Assembly: GCF_000283155.1 (NCBI RefSeq)
Contig: NW_004454193.1
Span: 12,792,413-12,856,412, forward strand
Direction: 5' to 3'
Source of the DNA: Ceratotherium simum simum
Taxonomy: Eukaryota > Chordata > Mammalia > Perissodactyla > Rhinocerotidae
Length of the DNA stretch: 64,000 nucleotides
Below the pieces are notes generated by a model. It searched no databases. It had not been told where the DNA came from and worked only from the letters and a program-made list of their open reading frames with translations. A program made the position numbers and the translations under genes. Shown here piece by piece: positions 45,801 to 56,330 of this stretch; position 1 is the first letter of the stretch, and each line of letters starts with the position of its first letter.

Positions 45801-46649
45801 TTCCACAGTATCTGGCACACAGTAATTAGTCAATAAACCCTATGCATCACTCTTATTGTTGTTATTATAATTACCTATGTTTTCATGGCAAATGATGGTC
45901 CAAAAAATTTTTAGTAGTCTCTATTTGTGCTACTTTATAATTTACATTTTCATAAGCACAGATGTTAAAAAAATCATCATTTGCTTAACATTTCTCTCTT
46001 CTTCTTTACTCTGGGCTTAAGGCAAGAATTAGCAGTTACTCTGTGTTTTTTTTAATTGATCACCCTAAAAACAATATTACTGAAAGAATGTGTGTGCATG
46101 CATTCAGGCACACGTCCACACACACACAAATACTCACGTAAAAAGAGGCCTTCCCTTAAATTCTGAATACAGATAGGGAATTCTAAAAAGACACGTGGTA
46201 AGAATGATCCGCACTCGCCTCTGCAGTGCTTTGACATTTATGTGGCACTAAGATAATGGTAAAAAATAACACAACCATTATTGAATGACTATCGGTTTAT
46301 TCAATTTATGTTTATTGGTTAAAATTTGCACCATGTGCGTGTTCAGTGTTCAGTCGGAGACTTAGGTGCACAACGTTTTGTTCCCAGAAGTAAAACTGAA
46401 GCACCTAGAAAAGCTGGAATAATTACTGAATATTTTAAAAGTGCATGTGTGTAAGCACTAACGTTCCTCTGATTCTCTTGTTACATGATTAAACTTACTT
46501 CTTTCCTTTATTTTTTTTTTAATTTCCACATGAACTACGAAGTATTTCTATGCTGAAAGTATAAGACAGAGCATAGCAAACAGAGAGAATTCCAGGCACT
46601 GCAAAAGGTATTTTTACCCTTATTTATTATTAATAGTAATCATAAAAAT
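45801..46649. other. Unique sequence with L2/MIR tail
   Basis: 45800-45870 ('acagtatctggcacacagtaattagtcaataaaccc') is an L2/MIR end. A mixed TG/CA run sits at 46089-46130. No gene. Confidence 0.4.
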
Positions 46650-46865
46650 AACTACAATTTATTGATCACCAAACCTATGAACACCATTGTGGTAAGAGGT
46701 TTATATTATAGCCTATTCTTATTCTGGTATATTTTTTATTTCTACAGATGTGGAAGCTAATGCCTGGGGTAACACAAAACTTACTCAAGGTCACATAGTA
46801 AATAAGTGGCAAAACTGAGATTTAAATGCTGACTTTGCATTTCAAAGCAAAGATTCTAATTCCAG
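46650..46865 (+). mobile_element. MIR SINE
   Basis: 'acaatttattgatcaccaaacctatg', 'tttctacagatgtggaagctaatgc', 'acttactcaaggtcacatagtaaataagtggcaaaactgagatttaaatgctgac' follow MIR order closely. Confidence 0.8.
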
Positions 46866-46904
46866 AATACCTTACAAACAATTTCTTTTCTTACTTCCTT
46901 CAGT

Positions 46905-46975
46905 TGTTCCTCCCACCTTCCCTCCCTCCCTCTCCTTCTCTCTCTCTTTCTTGTCCCCCTTCTCCCCTTCCTCAT
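46905..46975. repeat. CT-rich polypyrimidine tract
   Basis: A (CCCT)n/(CT)n low-complexity stretch, which also explains the open frame crossing it. Confidence 0.85.
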
Positions 46976-48084
46976 CTAAGACATTGCTCCACGCTGGTGA
47001 GATCAAAGAAAGAGCTTATATTGTGGATTTAATAAAGGCTCTGTAAGATAAACTGGGTTTTCTGTGGGCTGTCAGGAGGAAATAATCTAAGTGAAGGAAA
47101 AATGAAGAGCAGAGCCAGAGATGAATGTGGATGCAGGGTGTATAGGAAGAGAGAACAATCCAATTTGACCTGGGTGTAAAACCGATTAGGATTTGTGAGG
47201 GAAGTTGGGGACATTTTGAAACCATCCCATCACTAACTTTGCCCCGGAGGCTTGATGTGTACAAAGGTTGTGCTTATATCCTTACTCCTGCTCCTCTTGG
47301 AAGTAAGAACAATGGAGTGGAATGGAACATTCGTTTGATAAATGACATCCTTGTGAGAAAAACAAACCAATATAAGAGTTTGCTTTACAGTAGACTCTGC
47401 ACACCTCCCTCCAAGTAAGTTCAGACATCATGGACCTCGGCCACCTGCCATTTACAGTCAGGGCATGGCTCTCCAGGGAGCTGGGGTGTGAAAGGGGAAG
47501 TGTATTGTAGCACTGACAGAAATATGTTAAACAGAGTGGGGACAATTTTCACCAGCTGCTGTGTATGTATGAAATTTTTGAAGAATGGAAACAATGACTA
47601 TTGAAGATGTCCAGAGATCTTTCCAAGGGCTATATGCATAAACCTTGGGTGCTTTTTTTAAGGGAAAAAAGAAAAAAACCCCAATTCATATTGATATTGA
47701 TCTTCAATCAATTGATCTTCAATTAATTCAATAGGACCTGTGAAGTCCCATATTTGATTTCTTTAAATATGAATTTGTTAACAGCCTGAGCCATGTGGAG
47801 TCTGAAAATTATCAGGGTTACATAAATATCTTTGCAAGTTTTTATTTCCACTTCCACCCTTTCATCCTTCCTTCCTTTCTTTTTGTTTTTTGAAGAATAT
47901 AATCTTGATAGAACAGGAAGATAAGACGGTAAACAACTCAAGGGTAGAAATCAGCAATTTGAGTTTAAAGTTTCGAATATGCTGCTCCATTTTTGTGTCA
48001 ACTGGATAATATATTGAAATTCAGTATGTCTCAGTTTCCTCTGTTAATGGAAGTAGATGAACTCCTGCCATCTTGCTGTCACTG
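46976..48084. other. Unique non-coding sequence
   Basis: No repeats recognised. A 15-base tandem pair (attgatcttcaatca / attgatcttcaatta) sits at 47696-47725. Confidence 0.4.
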
Positions 48085-48225
48085 TGCATTACCTCAATCC
48101 TTATCAAAATTCTCTGAGGTAAGTGTTATTATTTCTCCCATCTTACAGAAGAGGAAACTGAACCATAGTGAAGTCATATTATTTCAAAGTGGCAAATTCA
48201 GGGTGTTAAACAAGGCCACTGTCTT
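48085..48225 (+). mobile_element. MIR SINE fragment
   Basis: 'gtgcattacctcaatccttatc', 'gaggtaagtgttattatttctcccatcttacagaagaggaaactgaacc' match MIR. The open frame overlapping it is not coding. Confidence 0.75.
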
Positions 48226-48410
48226 AAATTGCCTATTCCAAGCAGAATGTCAGAATAATTTAATGATAAAAGGGGTTGCCTTTGGTGTCACACGCACTTT
48301 GACGTTACCAAGTCTCTAGTTTACCGAGTCAATTTTTTTAAATATGTCATGCTGATTATTTCCTACCCATCAAATGATGTATCTAAGGAAAATACTCTAC
48401 GATTTGTCAG

Positions 48411-48935
48411 TGTAGGGGAACAGAATTTGTTACCCCAAAATGTGACCCTTTGATTTGATTATTTTTAAGAACAAAAGACTGAGGAAGAAACTTTGGCCTT
48501 CTCCCAATTGCTTAAAAGAATTTAAGATAGAGGGCCTGTTCAAGGAAGGAACTATCACTATAGATAACTAAAGTATAATATGAACTAGGTGTGGTAGACA
48601 GGGAGGAACCTAGCAAGGCCCATTAGACCAAAGTCCTCTCCATGTCTCATTGTCTCTGCAAGACATGGGAAACATTTGTTTACCAAACATTTGCTTTTCC
48701 ATCTCCATGTGAATTGTCTTTCTCCCCTATGATGTCCCAAACCACCATCTCCAACATCCTCTTTTGTCTTTAGCTGAAGACCATTTGGGGAGTTACTCAG
48801 TTTTCCTGGGTTTCTCCTATGTATACATGTTATTAAACTTTGTTTGATATTCCTATTAATCTGTCTCATGTCAATTTAATTCTTAGACCAGCAAGAAGAA
48901 CCTACAAGGATAGAGGAAAATTTCTTCCTCCCCTA
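48411..48935 (+). mobile_element. Solo ERV LTR
   Basis: It starts 'tgtaggggaacagaatttg' and contains 'ttaccccaaaatgtgacc'. It has a 'gtatacatgttattaaactttg' poly(A)-signal region (ATTAAA at 48831-48836) and ends '...acaaggatagaggaaaatttcttcctccccta'. A 5-base near-duplication flanks it: gtcag (48406-48410) and atcag (48936-48940). No internal retroviral sequence. Related in both ends to the LTR at 43426. Confidence 0.78.
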
Positions 48936-48940
48936 ATCAG

Positions 48941-49499
48941 CCACTGTGATAAGTGGAAATGTAAAATGCCAGCTGTCCTCCAAGTGCTTTACAGTTTCCA
49001 AGAGCTGATCTGATTTAAGTAGTTGGAGAAAAAATATTAAACAAATACAATTTGGTAGACATCTCCTTATTCTGTTGACCCTGCTCAGACTCAAATGGTC
49101 ACTTTCCATTCAACTAATTGTGCACTTGCAAAGCTGTCTGTCTTTGTACACATGATAGGCAGAAACCTTCACCGTTAAAACAAAGCTACTAGCTGTCTTC
49201 TCTGGTTATCAGTGTTTTCAATTCTAGCCATTTCAAAAGATATCAGCACAGTGGCTAGGAAAATGCCTATTGGGAAGCCAGAGGCAAAAATCACCTCTCC
49301 TTAAATCAGAACATATGTGACAAATACACTGCTTAAAATTATAGATTAAAATGCCTTTGGCAAGTCTGGAAGTAAAGTAGTGAAACAGTATTTCTGACAC
49401 TGAGTGCATACCATTTATTTTGAATTAGAAGTATTAAACGTGAGCAAAAAGATGATAATGAAAATTTGTTGAAAACAATCAATGCATGAGACAGTAAAA
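48941..49499. other. Unique non-coding sequence
   Basis: Nothing recognised. Confidence 0.4.
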
Positions 49500-49737
49500 T
49501 GAGCTAAATTTTATTGATTCTGACCAGGTCCTGTTTATTTATATATTTTCTAATGTTATCTTCATAACATCACTATGCAAAAAGTGCCCACATCATATGC
49601 ATTTCACAGAGGTGGGGACTAAAGGATGTAGAGGGCTATAAGTTTGCCCAAGTTACAGGACTAGTTTTCAGAGAAACACAAGAATCAAACCCAGGTGGCC
49701 TCACCGTGGAGCCTATGCAATTACCTACTATACCACA
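49500..49737 (+). mobile_element. MIR SINE
   Basis: 'cacagaggtggggactaaagg', 'agtttgcccaagttacaggactag', 'agaatcaaacccaggtggcctcaccgtggagcctatgcaattacctactatacc' are MIR landmarks in order. Confidence 0.78.
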
Positions 49738-50831
49738 GAGTCATTCTTTCATTTAATATGCGTAATAATCTTGTGAAATATGTATGATCAATATTACCTA
49801 GAATGAAGCAACATTTCAGGGGGATTGGCTTTCCTGAGTGACATTGTTAATAACACGTCAGAGAAAGATACTGACCCAGGAGGTCATTTTTTTCCACTAA
49901 TACTGGTTATTCTGAATCACTATTCTTTGTGTTGTTGTTAGGAAATAATTATTCATCTCTGAAATTAATGCTATGAAAAACTCTTCCCAGGGAGGGGCGG
50001 TAGGTAAGACGTTTAGGCTAGCATGAAGTTTAATTCATCAGTTTCCAAATACCTTAACAATTTCAAAGCCTTCCCAAAAGAACTTTCTACTGCATTTGCA
50101 TTCTGTTTCAAAGAAACCTCTTACGTGATTAGTGCTTTGTCCCCAAATGACAAGTTGCAAATGAGGCATTTTCCTTTAAAATGTTTTCAACTTTGGGAAA
50201 TAATGTATCCAGGCAGGGGACCCTCCTCACTGACCCCAACGCCAGGAAACTAGGGAACTTTGATCAGCAAGCAATACTTTCTTGCCTTTCAAAGAAATAT
50301 CACAAAGAAAATTAGCTGTGCAAGATTTGTACTTGCAGTACAGAGGAAGAATGTTATTATTCCAAAGCTTTAGTATCTGGCTAGAGGAAGTAATCACAGG
50401 TGATTCAATGCCTCTGGCATTTACATCCCCGGGACTTATATGCTGATCTTGAATTAAAAGTTGTATCCATGTTACTTATTGAATCTTAACCTTAGTGAGA
50501 ATGGTTGACAGTGAAGTGATGGGCATTGATGATGAAACTGAAGCATTCTTGCCATATGGCTAATTGAATATCACATTTGAAATTGATTTGTGACCTACAG
50601 AATCCTTTTCATGGTGATGGTTATGAGTATGCACATCACCTCTAAACACCAAGTGGGGAAATTTTTCGCTTTCTAGAAGCTGAGCTCTGTGTGTATTACC
50701 TCCCTCAAAATGCATACAAAAGCAAAAAGTCAGTTTGTATTGTAAGATGTAGTTTTCCTTTGCTTTTGGGAATATTTACAATTCCAGTAGATATCGCTGA
50801 GTTTTCGCTCAGGTCTCTGTCTGATGAAACT
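49738..50831. other. Unique non-coding sequence
   Basis: No gene recognised; open frame 50023-50253 has no domain. Confidence 0.4.
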
Positions 50832-50847
50832 AGCACTGCCGTAGTTC

Positions 50848-51038
50848 TTTTTTTTTTTTGCTGAGGGAGATTCTCCCTGAGCTAACATCTGTTGCCAATC
50901 CTCCTCTTTTTGTATGTGAGCCGCTGCCATAGCATGGCCACTGACAGATGAGTGGCGTAGGTCTGCACCCGGGAACTGAACCCAGGCCGCCGAAGCAAAG
51001 CGGGCTGAACTTAACCATCGGGCCGCCAGGGCTGGACC
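50848..51038 (-). mobile_element. ERE SINE, one tail unit
   Basis: On the minus strand there is a T-run tail at 50848-50859, one unit 'ccctgagctaacatctgttgcc', the 'gccgctgccatagcatggcc' body and a degenerate head to 51038. The imperfect duplication agcactgccgtagttctt / agcactgtagctctt flanks it. Open frames here come from the SINE. Confidence 0.9.
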
Positions 51039-51053
51039 AGCACTGTAGCTCTT

Positions 51054-51469
51054 GCATAGTTCTTGATGTTGGAGTGTGAGCAAGACAGACACCCTTCCTG
51101 GCATCATGGAATCCCCAGACAGCTGGTTCTAGTATTTCTTCCTCTTGAAGAAATCTAAAAATTGATACTCATGTCAACCATTTTTGCTCTAAAACTAAGC
51201 ACAGGAGGTGAGTCTTCCACAAATACACTTCCACAAGATGTTTGTGCCATCTCTATTTACCAATATATCCTTCTTATTTCAATAATAGTTTCTAATTATC
51301 CTTTTCTCTGGCTGATTTCCAAATCAGTCCAATCTCCTGGAAAGAAACTCGATCCAGAGAACCTGGGGACTTTCTAAGCTCAAAAATCGTCGCTGTCTAT
51401 CTGAATGTGGCATGCCTATGCACTTGTCCCCAGGTGCTATGACAAGCATGATAAACGTGGTTGGGCGTC
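51054..51469. other. Unique non-coding sequence
   Basis: Nothing recognised. Confidence 0.35.
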
Positions 51470-51990
51470 TGCAGACTGTTAAGGAAAACATTATTCATGA
51501 CACACGTTGAAGACTGTAAGGAAGACTTTATACAAGAAGGACCATCGTGATAGGTAGTTGTAGGGACCACTGCAATGGAGTCTTGCAGTGGCAGAGAGAG
51601 AGTGGGCTCAACTCTGAATACAGCATGGACAAGTGGGAATTTATGCCCAAGAAGCAGACTGGGGGTCAGCAGATGGAAAATGCCTACGAGGAAACATCAG
51701 GGTTAAGGGAGGATTCTGGCTAAACTAACCAAATAGGATTCTTGCTGAAGGCAGACCAAGGAGATCAGACCTCACCTGGGGGATTGTGGAAGATGAAGAA
51801 TTCGAACAGATGTGGAGGGTGATCAGATATTGAAGATGGGGCCTTCTGGCTAAACTTACTTACTTAGCAAGATTCGTGCTAAAATTGGATGATGCAGAGA
51901 TGAACATGGAAGTCCAAAAGTCCAGGCCTAGTTGAAAAAGAGCCCAGAGGAGCCTGAATAGAATTTGGTCATGGAGAAAATCTTTGTCAA
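51470..51990 (-). mobile_element. Probable ERV LTR (tentative)
   Basis: 'ggaagactttatacaagaaggaccatcgtgatagg', 'ggaaacatcagggttaaggg', 'aaactaaccaaataggattcttgctgaaggcagacc' and a near-repeat 'ttctggctaaact' at 51715 and 51845 have the composition and order of an antisense ERV LTR. No family could be named and the ends are unclear. Confidence 0.45.
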
Positions 51991-52413
51991 AACATAAAAC
52001 ATTCCTTCTCAATATTTTCACAGATTTCAAATGTGGAATCATTATGATTCTCTAAGAAATGATCTTGAATTCTTAATGATTATACTATGAGGACTGTTCT
52101 GTTATTGGGTTTCTTTTATATCATTTAAATTTTTTAAAGTTTCTATTGATCTTGGTTAATTTTTGTATTTCATTTGTGTACTATCATTTACATTTTAAAA
52201 ATGTACCTTCTCCAATTCATAGACACGGAAAAAAGCTTTAAAACACCAGCAGAAATTGGACAGTCACCCTGATTTCTCTTATCTTAAAAGAAGATGGAGC
52301 TCCTGGCCCACTCAATGCAATTTGTCCCTTCCTGTCCTCCCCGTTGGAGCTGATGTGGCAGAGGCACTCTTTCAAGTCACCAAAGTCAGTGCACATGGTC
52401 ATTTGCAGTGATT
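51991..52413. other. Unique non-coding sequence
   Basis: Nothing recognised. Confidence 0.35.
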
Positions 52414-52419
52414 TAATTC

Positions 52420-52640
52420 TTCTTCTTCTTCTTCTTCTTTTTTTTTTTTTTTTTTTGCTGAGGAAGATTAGCCCTGGGCTAACATCCGTGCCCATCTTCC
52501 TCTACTTTATATGTGGGACGCCTGCCACAGCATGGCTTGACAAGTGGTGAGTAGGTCCGCACCCGATATCTGAACCTGTGAACCCTGGGCCACTGAAGCA
52601 GAGAGCACGAACCCAGCCACTGTGCCACCAGGCTGGCCCC
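52420..52640 (-). mobile_element. ERE SINE, one tail unit, expanded GAA tail
   Basis: On the minus strand the poly(A) tail has a (GAA)n extension (seen as TTC/T run 52420-52456). It has one tail unit 'ccctgggctaacatccgtg', the 'ctttatatgtgggacgcctgccacagcatggc' body and a decayed head to 'ggctggcccc' (52631-52640). A short duplication, taattc, lies at 52414-52419 and 52641-52646. Confidence 0.92.
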
Positions 52641-52649
52641 TAATTCATC

Positions 52650-55056
52650 ATTTTAAGAAATGAACTCAACTTTTTTATAAAGCTTCCGGCAAGAGTCTGC
52701 ACTCTAGACATAGGTGTGGACTTACCCTGAGAGTTTCCTGAGGCTACAGATGGGAAGGTCTAATTCGATAGTAGCCTAATACCATTCCAGCTGAAAGCAG
52801 GGCTTTGATAAGAAAAATGGCCCAAAGGATATCTAACTATTCAAGACATCCCCACATCAGTGAGGTACAGGATTTCATTTAAAAAATAAAAATAAAAGAC
52901 TTGTACCATGTGCTAATGTCCTCGAATTTCCTTGAATTTTAAACTGTCAAATAGCTGCTTAGGTAGGTCTTTAATTTGCATTATTTGTGTGTCCTCCAAA
53001 TTACCGCAGTTGATAGCTGAACATTACCCCCATCTCTTAGAAGTAGGAGAAGAGAAAGAGAACATGGAAAAGAAAGTAAGAAAAAATAAAAGTAAACGAG
53101 GCAAAAATCTCTCAGAATTAAAAGGGAAATGGGGATTATTAAAATCCAAAAACTGATGTTTCCCTTAAAATACGAGACTCTTCATCCAGATATGATTTCC
53201 AGGAGAGGGTAGAACGAGTGGAAAAAAACAAGTGTAGGTACCCCACACTTCTCTATGGGTGTGTACATACATATAAAAACGTAAAACATGTATGTAGAGA
53301 GTACACAACACATACATATACATTGGGATACTCAGCTTGGGTGATCAGGCTTTTCTGGAAGGTTGAATTTCGTTTTATCATAATTTCATAAATAAGCACG
53401 TTGAAAATATGGAGGAATGGACATGAATTGCTTTATTAGTAATTTGACATTTTATAAACACATGCTGAGTACAGAGCGCTAAAGAACAGCGTCTACTTTT
53501 ACTGGGAACAAAAAGAGATGACAGAATTGAAATCTATACTTGAGTCAAAAATGCGTTCAGAAGTTCTCCCACAGCATCCGTGCAAGCCTTAGCATCACAT
53601 AAATGCTGACTGCATCGCCAAGTGCTCTCGGTTTTGCCTTAAAAATAGATTTGAATTCATTTACCACAGGGCACAGAGGAAAGGAGAATGAATCAGGAAG
53701 ATCTCAAAGTGAAGATGCTTAGACACAAGAGACAGAAGACATGCAGGAGGTAAAATGTAATTTTGAGGGAAAAAATCATAAGATAAGATTGGATTTTTTG
53801 CTATAATTTTTCTGAAAATGCAATTTGTAACAAGTTATATTGTCTGTAAAAGAATCCCTACTGCACTTCTAATGTGCTTTTTTAGTATCCGAAACACAAA
53901 AGCACATCAGAATACATCATGTGCAAACCATGGCATTAAACAGATTAGAAAAACTAAATGTCATACAGTAACATGGTTGGTTCCTGTGCAGCTAATTTTG
54001 TAGAAAGGCAGAGAAGCGCTGCAGGAAACACTTTCTCTAGTTATGCACCCTGCAGCTAAAATACCCTGTATACCTTTTTTTGAAGGAACAATAACTTTGC
54101 TGAAGTGATAAATTTAAAGCTTGTGTGGTTTTAGGATGGTACCTCAGCTAAATTATTCCTGAATTGGATTGTGTAGAGAGAAACACAGAAGTTAGAATGA
54201 ATAAGCAAGGTCCCCATCTTCCTCTGTCTCCCAGAGTCCTCTGGACCTAACACCTTCTTTGTTAGGATCGCTGGGTGTTGTCTATTCCAATGAAATTAAT
54301 ACCCTGAAATTAACTATCTTGTTGGCATTGATCTCCCACTCTGCTTAGTATGTCTTTTTAAGGTGCTTGGTTTTACATAGCGTTATGGTTAATGCACCAT
54401 AAAAAAGGGGGCATTTTTCTACCTAAACTTAAAAAATAATACATTGAGACTTGACATTATCTGGCTGCCAGGTCAGGAAAGTTAAATTGAGCATCATGTA
54501 TTCTCCAGTGGTCTTAAAGCAAAATCTATCACTCCTGTTACTTAGAGCTTTTCACGTGGGTTCTGACTGAAATCACCTTGGTTGCTTGCTCCAGCTCTCA
54601 CCTGATTCTAATTAGTCCCCTTGGAACATTAACACAGCTCCCTGCTCCCATCACCATCCCTACCTCATGACTCATCTCATTAGAAAAACTGATAAGTGGG
54701 CTACTAATATCTGCTAGGTAAGATGTACAATTGTGAGCTCACCACTAAGCAGTTTGCTAATGATAAAGGATGGCCCTCCTTATGGCAAGCATTACAGAGT
54801 ATCATTGCCTAATGCCTTTTAACTTGGGTAATTAAGCACGTCAACAGTGGAGATCATTTTTTCACAGTGGGGGTTAAGGAGAAACTGGAACAAAAAATAT
54901 ACCTTTCCCTGGCCTAGCTGACATCTCTATACAGCATTTAAGCAGACTTAATGAAGGTGCTTTACATATTGGTAACCAAGCAGTAAGTACTTTCCTGGCC
55001 TCTTGAATTCAGCAAAAAAATACACTTACAGAAATTTTTAAACTTGAGCAATGATA
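52650..55056. other. Long unique stretch, candidate conserved segment
   Basis: Mostly unassigned DNA. The segment 52951-53060 is similar to 55881-56000. The segment 54540-54900 has a cluster of transcription-factor-like motifs. No gene recognised. Confidence 0.4.
52951..53060 (+). repeat. Diverged direct repeat, copy A
   Basis: Shares 'ttgtgtgtcctccaaatt', 'gatagctgaacatt' and 'tctcttagaagtaggagaaga' with copy B at 55881-56000. Confidence 0.6.
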
Positions 55057-55551
55057 TGTCGGGGGCAGAATAACGACCTCCTCTCAAAGATGTCCACACT
55101 CTACTCTCTGGAACACGGGAATATATTACCTTACATGGCCAAAGGGACTTTGTGGATATCATTAAGATTTTGGACCTTGAGATGGGGAGATTATCTTGGA
55201 TGGCCTGGGTGAGCCAAAGGTAATTTCAAGAATCCTTAAAGGCTGTGGTCAGAGGGAGATGTGATAACAGAATAATGGTCAGAGAGACACAAAGTTGCTG
55301 GCTTTGAAGACGGAGAAAAGGAGCCATAAGACAAGAAATGTGGCAGTCTCTAGAAGATGGAAAAGGCAAGGCAATAGTTTCTCTCCTAGAGCCTCCAGGA
55401 GGACTGTAGTCTGGTTAACACCTTGATTTTAGCTCAGTGAGACCCATGTTGGGCTTCTGATGTTCAGAACTATAAAATGAAAAATTTGTGTTGTTTTAAG
55501 CCACTAAGTTTGTAATAATTTGCTATATAGCAGCAATAGAAAACTAATACA
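55057..55551 (+). mobile_element. MaLR (MLT1-like) solo LTR
   Basis: TG...CA-type ends enclose the classic plus-strand order: 'ttgagatggggagattatcttgg', 'gctggctttgaagacgg', 'cctagagcctccagg', 'acaccttgattttagctcagtgagaccc', and finally 'aagccactaagtttg...agcagcaatagaaaactaataca'. A short gata flank is seen at 55053-55056 and 55552-55555. It is a nearly full-length solo LTR. Confidence 0.92.
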
Positions 55552-56069
55552 GATAGGGATTTAGGAGAAGAGCTCCTCAGTAGAAGGACCATGAGGGCCT
55601 TGTTCAAGGTGATATTCAAGGCACCTATCAGCGTCTGGTGCATAATAGAAGCTCAACAATTATTTTTGAATAATAGATATTTATTGACATCCTACTAAGC
55701 GTCAGTGACTTAATGTAGCTACTATGATAAGAGCTTGCTTCTTGATGGGAAGAATGAAGCTCATTCAGGTAAATTACTAGTTTGGGCACATAGCTATATG
55801 AAAGAAATTGAAAATTCAAGTCAGAGTTTGTTGGACATGCTAAGGTCTATGACCACAAAATATTGCTAATTTCTGTAACTGTTGCTTAACTTCCTAAATA
55901 GATTTTTAAAAAATTTTTGTTCTAGTTACTTGTGCATCCTCCAAATTCTTAAAAGGAATAGCTGAACCTTCCCTCTCTCTTAGAAGTAGAAGAGATTGAA
56001 AATGATATAAAAAAAGACACACGGAGTTCTTGGAAGGGTACACCAGATAAAAAGAAGGTGTTTGTTAAA
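55552..56069. other. Unique sequence with an L2/MIR scrap
   Basis: 55610-55680 ('tcagcgtctggtgcataatagaagctcaacaattatttttgaat') resembles an L2/MIR end. The diverged repeat copy B occupies 55881-56000. Confidence 0.4.
55881..56000 (+). repeat. Diverged direct repeat, copy B
   Basis: Partner of 52951-53060: 'ttgtgcatcctccaaatt', 'gaatagctgaacctt', 'tctcttagaagtagaagaga'. Confidence 0.6.
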
Positions 56070-56330
56070 ATAGTGAGAGCTAACATCGATATGCCACTTT
56101 CTATTTGCCAGCCATGGCTCAAACAGCTTTGCCCACTTTAACATGTTTATTCTTCAAAATAACTCCAAAAGTGGGTACTCTTGGTCACCTACCTTGGATA
56201 AGGAGTGGGAGGTAAGAAAACAAGGAAGTAACTTGCCTGAGATCACAATTTATGAATACCACAAGTAGGGTATCAATCCATGAAGACTGACACCACAGGT
56301 CACATATTTTGCTACCCTAAACAGCCGTTA
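56070..56330 (+). mobile_element. MIR SINE
   Basis: 'agtgagagctaacatcgatatgc', 'caaaataactccaaaagtgggtactc', 'aagtaacttgcctgagatcacaa' and the 3' end 'ctgacaccacaggtcacatattttgctaccc' follow a full-length MIR. Confidence 0.8.

Noticed and set aside
43426..48935. A 5.5 kb provirus bounded by the two related LTRs
   Set aside because: The space between them holds the rest of the L1 (continuous with the L1 upstream of the first LTR), an ERE, another L1 tail and MIRs. There is no retroviral gene sequence, and the LTRs have different flanking duplications.
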